Of a DNA stretch of 64,000 bases, positions 42,037-49,327 are shown one piece after another (within the stretch, counting starts at the first letter, position 1; each line of letters begins with the position of its first letter). The position numbers were made by a program, and so were the translations under genes. The notes under the pieces are model-generated. The model was not told where the DNA came from. It searched no databases and was given only the letters and a program-made list of their open reading frames with translations. This DNA comes from Streptomyces albospinus. Its GTDB lineage: Bacteria; Actinomycetota; Actinomycetes; Streptomycetales; Streptomycetaceae. The stretch covers positions 126,453 through 190,452 of the forward strand of contig NZ_BMRP01000014.1 in NCBI RefSeq assembly GCF_014648695.1, in the 5' to 3' direction.

Positions 42037-43149
42037 ATGCGGACTTTCCCGCTAAAGCGGCTGTGCCATTCTTTGTTGCCGTCGGTCCGAGTCGGTGCCG
42101 GAGGCCTGACCTTCTTGGCTGGGCCATCGGTAGTCCTGTCGCCAAAAGTAGGCAAAGGACTGGGCGACACCGGAGGGTCTGGTGTGGGATGGAGTCCAGG
42201 TCGAGTAAGGGGAACGCGATACGGAAAGCTGATGTGGCCCGGGAGTGATCGGCGCAAAGGGGCCGCAGTCAGTCAATTCGGACACGCGTCGGCCGGCCGG
42301 TGCGTGGCAGCGGCGCCTGGGTGTCTTCGTGGCTCTGTGTACTATTCACTGGTATCCGTGCCGGCGTATATGATGGGCTGACACGGCATAAACGTGAAAC
42401 CCCCCACATCTCGTCGAGGCGATACCACTGGATCGATAGGACTGCTGGTCTGACCCACCATGCAGGCGGCTGTGGTTCTACTGCGCAGCCGTGTTGGCGT
42501 ATGACGTCATTTCTGGCAACGGCGTCTTGCCTCGTTCCGGCTCTTCCGCCTCACGACGTTCCCGTCGGGATCGACAGTGGGGACAAAACGAGGGAGCACG
42601 TGTGGAAAACGGGGGAGAAGAAAATGGCTGTGGGTGGCAGTTCGAAGGCCGACGCGATCGCCTCTTTCATGGCGGCAGACGTACCACGGAGACCGTGAAG
42701 GGTCTGCCGGCCGTCCATCCCGCACCCGAGGCGGTGGCCATTGAATTCGGCCTCGGGGGCACACGTAACCACACCTCGGAATTCCGCTGCGGGCTGATGC
42801 CCCGCGCCTCTGCGACCTCGTCGCTCCGGCACATTCGCGAGGAACAACCACCGGGTCGTCCGGCGAGTGGCCGGCTTCTCGTCCCCGGCGGCAGCCTGGT
42901 GATCGAGCTGCGCAACAACCAGCCGATCCTGGAACTTTAACCACTGGCAGCATCCGGCTGGGAACCGAATTCACCCGGCTGACCACCCCGGATGACGCCC
43001 ACGATCATGCCCGCGCGGCCGGGCTGGAGCGCGCAGCCCACGAACTGGGACGGCGCTCACCACAGCCGATCGGTCGCCCTGTTCATCAGTTGCTACGTCA
43101 AACCCTGAGTGCGGCATACCCGAACGCGGATCGTAGAAGGGGGTTCCAC
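42037..43149. other. 1.1-kb low-G+C spacer in the cluster with no confident gene
   Basis: The stretch is visibly richer in A/T than its flanks and no long frame has Streptomyces codon bias. A partly coding-like frame spans about 42700-42940 (PAVHPAPEAVAIEFGLGGT, then LLVPGGSLVIELRNNQPILE), and another piece about 42945-43110 reads GTEFTRLTTPDDAHDHARAA in a different frame. These may be remnants of decayed genes; no family was recognised. A 24-codon frame with a good ribosome site is listed separately. Confidence 0.45.
42624..42698 (+). CDS. Possible small peptide gene or gene fragment (24 codons)
   Basis: ATG at 42624 follows GGGGGAGAAGAAA, a strong ribosome site. The product would be MAVGGSSKADAIASFMAADV plus four residues. 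Codon bias is weak. It may be the start of a decayed gene that continues in another frame (TETVKGLPAVHPAPEAVAIE). A functional small peptide cannot be excluded. Confidence 0.2.
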   Translation: MAVGGSSKADAIASFMAADVPRRP

Positions 43150-43497
43150 ATGGGACGTCCACCGATTTTGCCCGCAGACAAGAAACTCGGTCTCCTGGTC
43201 AGAGTCATGAGTGGCCAACTGACCGCGGCAGAAGCCGCGCGTGAAGCCGGCGTCTCCGAGCAGTCAGTATCAAACTGGCGCCGACAGTTTATTGAGGGGG
43301 CTCGCAACGGCCTGTCCGGCGAGAGCGGAAGGGACTCCGAGGAGGCGTCCCGGATAGCTGAGTTGACCCAGGAAAACGCCATGCTGAAGGCCACGATAGG
43401 CGAGTTGTACATGGAACTCCGGAAGTATGGCCGGAGTGCTCCAGGCCGTGTTCCGCAGCCTCGCGGGAAGACGCACCCGGTCCGGAGAGTCAACTAA
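43150..43497 (+). CDS. Orphan IS3-OrfA-like helix-turn-helix protein, possibly a domesticated regulator
   Basis: This 115-residue protein resembles IS3/IS911 OrfA: HTH_Tnp_1 (VRVMSGQLTAAEAAREAGVS, then EQSVSNWRRQFIEG) followed by a leucine-zipper-like helix (ASRIAELTQENAMLKATIGE, LYMELRKYG). It ends there. No OrfB integrase frame, IS ends or target duplication are visible within 400 bases on either side. The ATG at 43150 follows AGAAGGGGGT. Its stop codon lies inside the second copy of the conserved cluster promoter, immediately before the hydrolase operon. Domestication as a pathway regulator is an attractive inference; an IS remnant is the alternative. Confidence 0.7.
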   Translation: MGRPPILPADKKLGLLVRVMSGQLTAAEAAREAGVSEQSVSNWRRQFIEGARNGLSGESGRDSEEASRIAELTQENAMLKATIGELYMELRKYGRSAPGRVPQPRGKTHPVRRVN

Positions 43498-43528
43498 CTC
43501 ATTACTTTACCCCGGCACTCGGTGTTAG
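43490..43528 (+). promoter_or_regulatory. Conserved promoter/operator element, copy B
   Basis: It begins TCAACTAACTCATTACTTTA and ends GGTGTTAG. It aligns with 38506-38545 across its whole length with one gap; the CAACT, CAT, ACTTTAC, CCGG and TGTTAG blocks are identical. It overlaps the stop of the OrfA-like gene and is about 41 bases before the hydrolase start. A weaker half-match (GAACTCACTCGATAAC) lies near 45210, upstream of the precursor gene. Confidence 0.65.
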
Positions 43529-43569
43529 TGTTCTGGGTATCAGCCACTTGAAATCACGGGGGAGGAATT

Positions 43570-44589
43570 GTGGCGTCACTGGAACGCCAATTCGCCGTGG
43601 GTATCGCTGGGTTGGCCGGCGCGAGCCTGCTGGCCGGCGCAGCAACGCGATTCACGGGGAAACGTGAACGTGCGCGTCGCTACATGACGCACGAGAGGCC
43701 GGACGGCAGCTTCGTAGAGGTTGACGTCAATATTCCTCCGAATGCCCGGCGCATGGTCCTGCTCGACAGCGGGCTGGGCATGGCCCACGAATACTGGGAC
43801 TGGGTCTGCGAAGCACTTCCCGCAGACATGGGGTACGTACGGTTCAACCGGCCCGGCTACGGGCTCAGCACACCGTCGAAGCAGTACGGCCTGGACCGGC
43901 ATTTCGAGTTGGTGCAGGAACTGCGCGAAACGTACGTCGGCGATCTTCCGCTGGTGCTGGCCGGGCACTCCCTCGGCGGGTACCTCATTGCCGCCTATGC
44001 GTCGCTCCATCCGGACGCGGTGAAGGGCGTCACCGCAGTGGTGATGATCGACGCCACTGAAGTGGTCAGCCTGCGTCACTCCCGCCGTACCGAAGTCGAC
44101 CGGTGGTCCCGCCGGTCGATGGTGATGGAGCAGGTGTATTCGGGGACGGGCCTTTCGGTCTTCCGCCCCGCCCTGAACGTGAACAAGCAATACCGCCCCG
44201 AAATCAACCGGAGCTACACGGCGTTCCTGGCGCAGCCGAGTACGTGGGCCACCGCCGGCCGGGAGTACCGGGACGCGATGACCTATCCGGAACTGACGGA
44301 ACTGGCCTGCCCGTTGACCGTCATCACGGCGGAGAACAACGTCGGTGACAACGCCATACACCACGGGATCCAGGCCAGGCTGCCCCTCATCTCGGCGAGG
44401 TCCCGGCACCACTTCGTCGACGGCTCCGATCACGAGTCCCTTCTCTCCGTGCCGGAGCACGCCGGTGAGGTGGCGGAGTTGATCGCCGGCGAACCGCCCG
44501 CCGAGCGGACCGGCTCGAAGCAGTCGCGGCCCGGCAAGAGCCGCCAGGTTGCAGACAGCGCTGCGGAGCGGGAAAAGGAACTGACGTGA
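43570..44589 (+). CDS. Membrane-anchored alpha/beta hydrolase of the RiPP-like cluster
   Basis: This 339-residue alpha/beta-hydrolase-fold protein has an N-terminal hydrophobic segment (FAVGIAGLAGASLLAGAATR) that probably anchors it in the membrane. The nucleophile elbow is AGHSLGGYL, with Ser at about residue 134, and the His is likely in DGSDHESLL. The C-terminal 30 residues are charged and disordered. The GTG at 43570 follows GGGGGAGGAATT. Its stop overlaps the next gene's start by 4 bases. In linaridin clusters hydrolase-like proteins are part of the conserved machinery; whether this one dehydrates, cleaves or only scaffolds is unknown. Confidence 0.82.
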   Translation: MASLERQFAVGIAGLAGASLLAGAATRFTGKRERARRYMTHERPDGSFVEVDVNIPPNARRMVLLDSGLGMAHEYWDWVCEALPADMGYVRFNRPGYGLSTPSKQYGLDRHFELVQELRETYVGDLPLVLAGHSLGGYLIAAYASLHPDAVKGVTAVVMIDATEVVSLRHSRRTEVDRWSRRSMVMEQVYSGTGLSVFRPALNVNKQYRPEINRSYTAFLAQPSTWATAGREYRDAMTYPELTELACPLTVITAENNVGDNAIHHGIQARLPLISARSRHHFVDGSDHESLLSVPEHAGEVAELIAGEPPAERTGSKQSRPGKSRQVADSAAEREKELT

Positions 44590-45176
44590 GGGTGAGCGTG
44601 AACACGGAACGGGTGAAGACGGCCGCTGTCACGGCGACACTCGCCGGCTGGCTGGTGGCGACGGCCGTGGCGCAAATCCCCGAGCAGCGCTTCGACGGTC
44701 TCCTGCGCCGCGGGAAGTGGTGGCGGATACCCACCCCCAACTGGCGCTTCTTCGGGCCCAACCCCGGAGTCAAGGACAGTCATCTCCTCTACCGGGACAT
44801 CACGGACGGCAAGCCCGGTGAGTGGATGGAAGTTCCGGTCACCCGTGACCGGCCGTGGTACGCACTGGCGTGGAACGCGCGCAACCGGTGCCCGAAGGCC
44901 CTGTTCGACGCGAGCCAGCACGTCATCGCCCAGTCGATCGCCTTCGGATCGGAAGTGCGCCCCGTAACGATGGGGACCGGGTACAAGCTGCTTGCCGGCT
45001 ATATCCAGCGCCATCTGCCTCATGCCGAGGGCGCCTCGCACAGCCAGTTCCTGCTGATGTATTCGCACCCCACCAATCCGGAAGACCGGCACATCGAACC
45101 CGTCTTCGTCTCCATGGAATTCCCGCTGGAGGAAGACGGCGCCCCCAGTACGGCCGAAATTCCGGTAGCCGCATAG
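44586..45176 (+). CDS. DUF5819-like membrane-associated protein
   Basis: This 196-residue protein has one N-terminal membrane helix (TAAVTATLAGWLVATAVAQI) and a soluble domain containing PTPNWRFFGPNPGVKDSHLL, YRDITDGKPGEWMEVPVTRD and SQFLLMYSHPTNPE. The WRFF.PNP and LLYRD pattern resembles DUF5819 proteins, which often accompany HTTM-type membrane proteins, as here. The GTG at 44586 overlaps the hydrolase stop (GTGA). It is not recognised as an enzyme. The likely function is as part of a membrane complex with the HTTM-like protein that processes the precursor. Confidence 0.7.
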   Translation: MRVSVNTERVKTAAVTATLAGWLVATAVAQIPEQRFDGLLRRGKWWRIPTPNWRFFGPNPGVKDSHLLYRDITDGKPGEWMEVPVTRDRPWYALAWNARNRCPKALFDASQHVIAQSIAFGSEVRPVTMGTGYKLLAGYIQRHLPHAEGASHSQFLLMYSHPTNPEDRHIEPVFVSMEFPLEEDGAPSTAEIPVAA

Positions 45177-45300
45177 CGAGCCGACCAACCCTCTCGACTG
45201 GAAGTCGCGAACTCACTCGATAACCCTTGCCGCGTGAGTCCGCGCCCTCCCGCCGAACGGCTGGAGAACTTGCTGAGAATTCTGAGAGAAAGGAACGCAA

Positions 45301-45486
45301 ATGTCTGTTGTGGCTGAATTCGCTAACACCGAGCTGTCCGACGCGACGCCGGGCCGTATCGGTTCTGACGCGACCCCGACCATGACCACTCCGCTGACCG
45401 TCCTCGCGACCCCCGAGGGCGTCGCGGTGACCGCGGCGACCGCCGCGACGGTGAACATGGCCACCCACGAGGTCCTGCGCCACTAA
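45301..45486 (+). CDS. Thr-rich RiPP precursor peptide, linaridin-like
   Basis: This 61-residue peptide begins MSVVAEFANTELSDATPGRI. Its C-terminal 38 residues (from ATPTMTTPLTVL to HEVLRH) contain ten Thr, no Ser and no Cys, with repeated TP and AAT motifs. Such a core suits Thr-to-dehydrobutyrine conversion as in linaridins; the lack of a C-terminal Cys argues against an aminovinyl-cysteine ring and for a type-B (legonaridin-like) product. Full dehydration would remove ten waters. Leader cleavage before ATPTM is a guess. The ATG at 45301 follows GAGAAAGGAACGCAA. A strong hairpin follows the gene. Confidence 0.75.
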   Translation: MSVVAEFANTELSDATPGRIGSDATPTMTTPLTVLATPEGVAVTAATAATVNMATHEVLRH

Positions 45487-45541
45487 GAGAACCAGTCGGT
45501 AGCGATGCTGACCGGCATCGTTAGTCCCGGCTGATGAAGGC

Positions 45542-45586
45542 GGACGGCGGCACGGTACGTCCGATACACATACCGTGCCGCCGTCC
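45542..45586 (+). terminator. Attenuator hairpin after the precursor gene
   Basis: GGACGGCGGCACGGTA (45542-45557) and its exact complement (45571-45586) form a 16-bp perfect stem with a 13-base loop, followed by TCTTAT. It lies between the precursor gene and the HTTM-like gene. Partial termination here would raise precursor mRNA over enzyme mRNA, as in many RiPP operons. Confidence 0.75.
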
Positions 45587-45632
45587 TCTTATACCCACCG
45601 TACTCGTATCAATTCATCAGGAGCACTCACTC

Positions 45633-46487
45633 ATGTTTCTCAGCGCTCCGCCCGAGGTCACGGCCCGCCGAGTGGCTTCCGTGGGGACGCTGGTCTCCGC
45701 CCTGGAAATGCTGAGCCAGCACCGTAAGCTCGCGGACGGCGACTTGCTGAGTGCCCAGCTGGAGAACACCCACCCCGGGCTCGCCAAGCGCTTTCCCCGG
45801 CTGACCCGCGCCCTCAGCTCCAAGAAGGCCGGGGTCGCTCTTTACGGGATCCAGGCGGGAGCCTCTGCCGCCACGCTGATCTGGGGTCACAAGCGCGGAG
45901 TGCGCGCGGCGGGCAGCGCCGTTCTGGCGGTGACGGGCGCCGCCTCACGCGTGCGCACCCCCTACGGCGGGGACGGAGCGGACCAGCTCCAGCAGGTGAT
46001 CAACGTCGTCCTCGCCTCGACCGGCACCTTCAAGGACAGCGAGAAGGCCCGCGACGTGGCCATGCGCGCGCTGGCCCTGGAGACGACCCTCTCCTACGTC
46101 GCGTCCGGCGTGGTCAAGCTCGTGTCCCCGGTGTGGCTCAGCGGAGAGGCGTTCAGCGGCGTCATCCGCACGCACAACTACGGGGATCCGAACATCTACA
46201 AGCTCGTGCACAAGTACCCGATGCTGGGGAAGCTCATCACCTGGACGACGGTCGCCGCGGAGGTCGGCTTCCCGCTGGTCTTCGTCCTGCCGAAGCCGGC
46301 GGCGCGGGCGTACCTCGGCTCGATGACGCTGTTCCACCTGGGAATCGGGCAGTTCATGGGGCTCAACCGCTTCGTGCTGGCCTTCGGCGCCACCCACCCG
46401 GCGCTCCTCTATGTCTTCGCGCAGAGCGACAAGCGCCCGGCGGTGGCCGGCAAGGCGGCGGCGGCCCTCGCGCCCGCCGCTGCGTAA
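45633..46487 (+). CDS. HTTM/DoxX-like integral membrane protein of the cluster
   Basis: This 284-residue protein has about five hydrophobic segments in its second half. The segment YVASGVVKLVSPVWLSGEAF, then YKLVHKYPMLGKLITW and AAEVGFPLVFVLP, resembles HTTM (vitamin-K-dependent carboxylase-like) membrane domains. The first 120 residues are soluble and basic. The ATG at 45633 follows CAGGAGCACTCACTC. It is downstream of the precursor across an attenuator. With the DUF5819-like protein it recalls the membrane proteins conserved in linaridin clusters (LinL/LinH type); the exact correspondence needs a profile comparison. Confidence 0.7.
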   Translation: MFLSAPPEVTARRVASVGTLVSALEMLSQHRKLADGDLLSAQLENTHPGLAKRFPRLTRALSSKKAGVALYGIQAGASAATLIWGHKRGVRAAGSAVLAVTGAASRVRTPYGGDGADQLQQVINVVLASTGTFKDSEKARDVAMRALALETTLSYVASGVVKLVSPVWLSGEAFSGVIRTHNYGDPNIYKLVHKYPMLGKLITWTTVAAEVGFPLVFVLPKPAARAYLGSMTLFHLGIGQFMGLNRFVLAFGATHPALLYVFAQSDKRPAVAGKAAAALAPAAA

Positions 46488-46579
46488 CACCGCGGCCCGC
46501 GCCCCGGGCCGCCGCGGTCGGCAAACCCCGGCCGCGACCCCTGACTTCCGCCCCCCCCGCGGACCCACGACACGAACGA

Positions 46580-46608
46580 CGGGCGGCACCCCGACTGGGT
46601 GCCGCCCG
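46580..46608. terminator. Bidirectional terminator between the RiPP-like cluster and ppa
   Basis: CGGGCGGCACCC (46580-46591) and GGGTGCCGCCCG (46597-46608) form a perfect 12-bp stem with a 5-base loop, about 90 bases after the HTTM-like gene and 80 bases after the convergent ppa stop. It can serve both directions. Confidence 0.75.
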
Positions 46609-46689
46609 TTCGCGTACGAAAATCAGAGCGCGGCGGAGGGCGCGGCGGGGCCGGAGAGCCCCGCACGGCGCCGTGTCCGATCCGTCAGG

Positions 46690-47184
46690 TCAGTGCGCGC
46701 CGCCCTGCGCCTCGAGGCGCTTGTAGGACGCCTCGATCTCGGCCTCGGCCTCGGCGCGGCCGACCCAGTTGGCACCCTCGACGGACTTGCCGGGCTCCAG
46801 GTCCTTGTAGACCTCGAAGAAGTGCTGGATCTCCAGGCGGTCGAACTCCGAGACGTGGTGGATGTCGCGGAGGTGCTCCACCCGCGGGTCGGAGGCGGGC
46901 ACGCACAGCAGCTTGTCGTCGCCGCCGGCCTCGTCCGTCATCCGGAACATGCCGATGGCGCGGCACTTGATGAGGCAGCCGGGGAAGGTCGGCTCGTCCA
47001 GGATGACGAGGGCGTCCAGCGGGTCGCCGTCCTCGCCCAGGGTGTTCTCGACAAAACCGTAGTCGGCCGGGTAGCTGGTCGAGGTGAAGAGTCGACGGTC
47101 CAGGCGGATCCGACCGGTCTCGTGGTCCACCTCGTACTTGTTCCGCGAACCCTTCGGGATCTCGATGGTGACGTCGAACTCCAC
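46690..47184 (-). CDS. ppa: Inorganic pyrophosphatase
   Basis: This 164-residue family I soluble pyrophosphatase hydrolyses pyrophosphate to two phosphates and so drives polymer synthesis. The GTG at 47184 (MEFDVTIEIPKGSRNKYEVD) was chosen over upstream ATGs because GGAGGAG lies six bases before it and it matches family length. Conserved residues are in RLFTSTSYPADYGFVENTLG, DGDPLDALVILDEPTFPG and HFFEVYKDLEPGK. It marks the return to housekeeping genes after the cluster. Confidence 0.97.
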   Translation of the reverse strand: MEFDVTIEIPKGSRNKYEVDHETGRIRLDRRLFTSTSYPADYGFVENTLGEDGDPLDALVILDEPTFPGCLIKCRAIGMFRMTDEAGGDDKLLCVPASDPRVEHLRDIHHVSEFDRLEIQHFFEVYKDLEPGKSVEGANWVGRAEAEAEIEASYKRLEAQGGAH

Positions 47185-47270
47185 GGGTGGCTCCTCCATG
47201 ATCAACACATACGTCTGGTGATTAAGTGTCCCCCACGCAGGTGTGTGGTGGCGAAAGGGGCTGGTCCGAG

Positions 47271-48884
47271 GTGCCCGAGACCCGAACATGGCAGGTCAGA
47301 TGGCAGTCGGCGCAGCGCTCCGCACGGGTGGCGGCGCGCCGGGCACAGCGTTCCGCCCGCACCGCGGGACGGACCGCGCACCGCGCTGCGTTCGCGGCGT
47401 CGGACGCCGCCCGGCAGGCGTGGCGGGCCGCACCGCGGCATACGCGGCAGACCTGGCGGCTGACGGCGCTGTCCGCCGCTACCGGACTGGCGGTCGCGGT
47501 CGTCGCGGTGGCGGCGGCCGGGCCGTGGGACTCCGGTCAGCGTACGGCCGAGCGGGCCGCGGCGGCGGGCGTACCGGACACAGGTGGCGAGCATCACGAT
47601 GACGGCCGGGCGCCCCGCCCGGTGCCCAGCGCGCCGCCCGTGCTGGCGGCGCTCAGCGGGCCCGCGCACGGCGCCGCGGGGCCCGGCACGGCACCCGCGC
47701 CGACCGGCGCCGGGCTGGCCGACGCGCTCGCGCCGCTACTGGCGGATCCGGCGCTCGGCCCGCTGCGTACGGCGTCCGTCCTGGACATCGCGGCCGGCCG
47801 GCAGGTGTTCGGCGCCGAACAGGACGAGGCCGCCACCCCCGCCTCCACGGTGAAGCTCGCCACCGCCGTCGCCGCGCTGTCCAAGCTCGGCGCCGACCAC
47901 CGCATCGACACATCCGTCGTCATGGGCGGCAAGGACCGGATCGTGCTGGTCGGCGGCGGCGATCCGACCCTCACCGCGCGGGCGCCCGTACCGGGTGCCG
48001 GGGAACAGCCCGCCGGCCTGCGCGCCCTCGCCGACGACACCGCCCGCGTCCTCAAACGGCGCGGGATCACCAAGGTCGGCCTCGGCTACGACACCTCCGC
48101 CTACACGGGACCCGTCGAGCACCCCATCGGCCCCAACGAGAACCTCGCCCCCGTCACCGCCCTGATGACCGACGAGGCCCGCCTCGACGGCAGCGACCAC
48201 GGTCCCGCGCCGCGCGCCACCGACCCGGCGGGCGACGCGGCGGGCGTCTTCGCCGGTCTGCTCCGGCAGCGCGGGATCACCGTGGACGGCGACTCCGGCG
48301 AGGCCACCGCCCCGCAGCGGCCCGACCGGATCGCCACCGTCCACTCCCTCCCGCTCTCCGCTCTCGTCGAGCGGATGCTGACCAACAGCGACAACGACAT
48401 CGCCGAGGCGCTGGCCCGCCAGACCGCCCGCGCGTCCGGGCAGCCCGCCAGCTTCGACGGTGCCGCCACGGCCGTACGCGACGCCCTGGCCGCCCAGCAC
48501 CTCCCGCTGGCCGGCGCCGTCTTCGAGGACGGCAGCGGCCTGGACCGCGGCGACAAGGTCTCCGCGAACCTGCTCTCGCACCTCCTGCTGGCCGCCGCCG
48601 CTCCCGACAAGCCCGACCTGCGCCCGGTCGTCACCGGCCTCCCGGTGGCCGCGTTCACCGGCACCCTGAGCGGGCGCTACGTGGGCGACACCGCCGGCGC
48701 CGGCGCCGTACGGGCCAAGACCGGCACCCTCACCGGGGTCAACACCCTGGCCGGCACCGTCGTGGACGCGGACGGCCGACTGCTGGCCTTCGCCTTCATG
48801 ACCACCGGCACCACCGACGCCCAGGCCGCGCAGAAGGCCCTCGACCGCATGGCCTCCACGGTGGCCAACTGCGGCTGCCGGTGA
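47271..48884 (+). CDS. dacB: D-alanyl-D-alanine carboxypeptidase/endopeptidase (PBP4, family S13)
   Basis: This 537-residue class C penicillin-binding protein trims or cleaves peptidoglycan peptide cross-links outside the membrane. A basic N-terminal region of about 65 residues precedes one membrane anchor (TALSAATGLAVAVVAVAAAG). Active-site motifs are SxxK in ATPASTVKLA, SxN in TNSDNDIAEAL and KTG in RAKTGTLTGVNTLAGTV. The GTG at 47271 has GGGG upstream; a GTG at 47226 in the same frame is the alternative. It is divergent from ppa and has no operon partner. Confidence 0.9.
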   Translation: MPETRTWQVRWQSAQRSARVAARRAQRSARTAGRTAHRAAFAASDAARQAWRAAPRHTRQTWRLTALSAATGLAVAVVAVAAAGPWDSGQRTAERAAAAGVPDTGGEHHDDGRAPRPVPSAPPVLAALSGPAHGAAGPGTAPAPTGAGLADALAPLLADPALGPLRTASVLDIAAGRQVFGAEQDEAATPASTVKLATAVAALSKLGADHRIDTSVVMGGKDRIVLVGGGDPTLTARAPVPGAGEQPAGLRALADDTARVLKRRGITKVGLGYDTSAYTGPVEHPIGPNENLAPVTALMTDEARLDGSDHGPAPRATDPAGDAAGVFAGLLRQRGITVDGDSGEATAPQRPDRIATVHSLPLSALVERMLTNSDNDIAEALARQTARASGQPASFDGAATAVRDALAAQHLPLAGAVFEDGSGLDRGDKVSANLLSHLLLAAAAPDKPDLRPVVTGLPVAAFTGTLSGRYVGDTAGAGAVRAKTGTLTGVNTLAGTVVDADGRLLAFAFMTTGTTDAQAAQKALDRMASTVANCGCR

Positions 48885-49327
48885 CCTGATCGGCCCGCCC
48901 CCGCCCACCATTCCTCCCCACCACCCACGGGAGGGGACGGGCCGGAGGGGCAGGGGATGTCCGGGCTCTGCTTCCGAAGGCTCGAACAAGAGCAGAGGCG
49001 AGGCGCAGCGAACCGTAAAGCGACGCAGTCCGGACATCCCCTGCCCCGGAGGACCGTCACCGCACCCCGAAAGCCCCGCGCAGCGGATCAACTCCTCTCA
49101 CGGCGGGAAAGCCGCCACCGCGAGAAGCCGTGCCCCGCGCCGCAGGCGGAACACGGCCAAACCCCCCACGGTGGGAGAGTCGCAAACCTGGGAAGCCGGA
49201 GAAGCGCAGCGAAACGACGGGAAAGTCGCCAACGTAGGAAGCCGGCCAGGCGCAGCGGAACGTGGGAAGCGAGCTAAGCGCAGCGGATCGGCTACCAGCA
49301 AGCGCAGCGCCCCCGTACCGTGAACCC
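48885..49327. repeat. Spacer with imperfect repeats after dacB
   Basis: No gene was recognised. From about 49060 to 49315 the sequence is a patchwork of imperfect copies of words such as GGAAGCC, GGGAAAGTCGCCAAC and AAGCGCAGCG, with a rough period near 40 bases. GTCCGGACATCCCC pieces near 48953 and 49030 suggest a larger inverted arrangement (CAGGGGATGTCCGG against CCGGACATCCCCTG). It may be a degenerate repeat element. Confidence 0.6.

Noticed and set aside
43150..43497. Complete IS3 insertion sequence
   Set aside because: No OrfB, inverted ends or target duplication were found; only an OrfA-like protein is present.
45301..45486. Lanthipeptide precursor
   Set aside because: There is no Cys in the peptide and no LanB, LanM, LanKC or class V kinase gene nearby.
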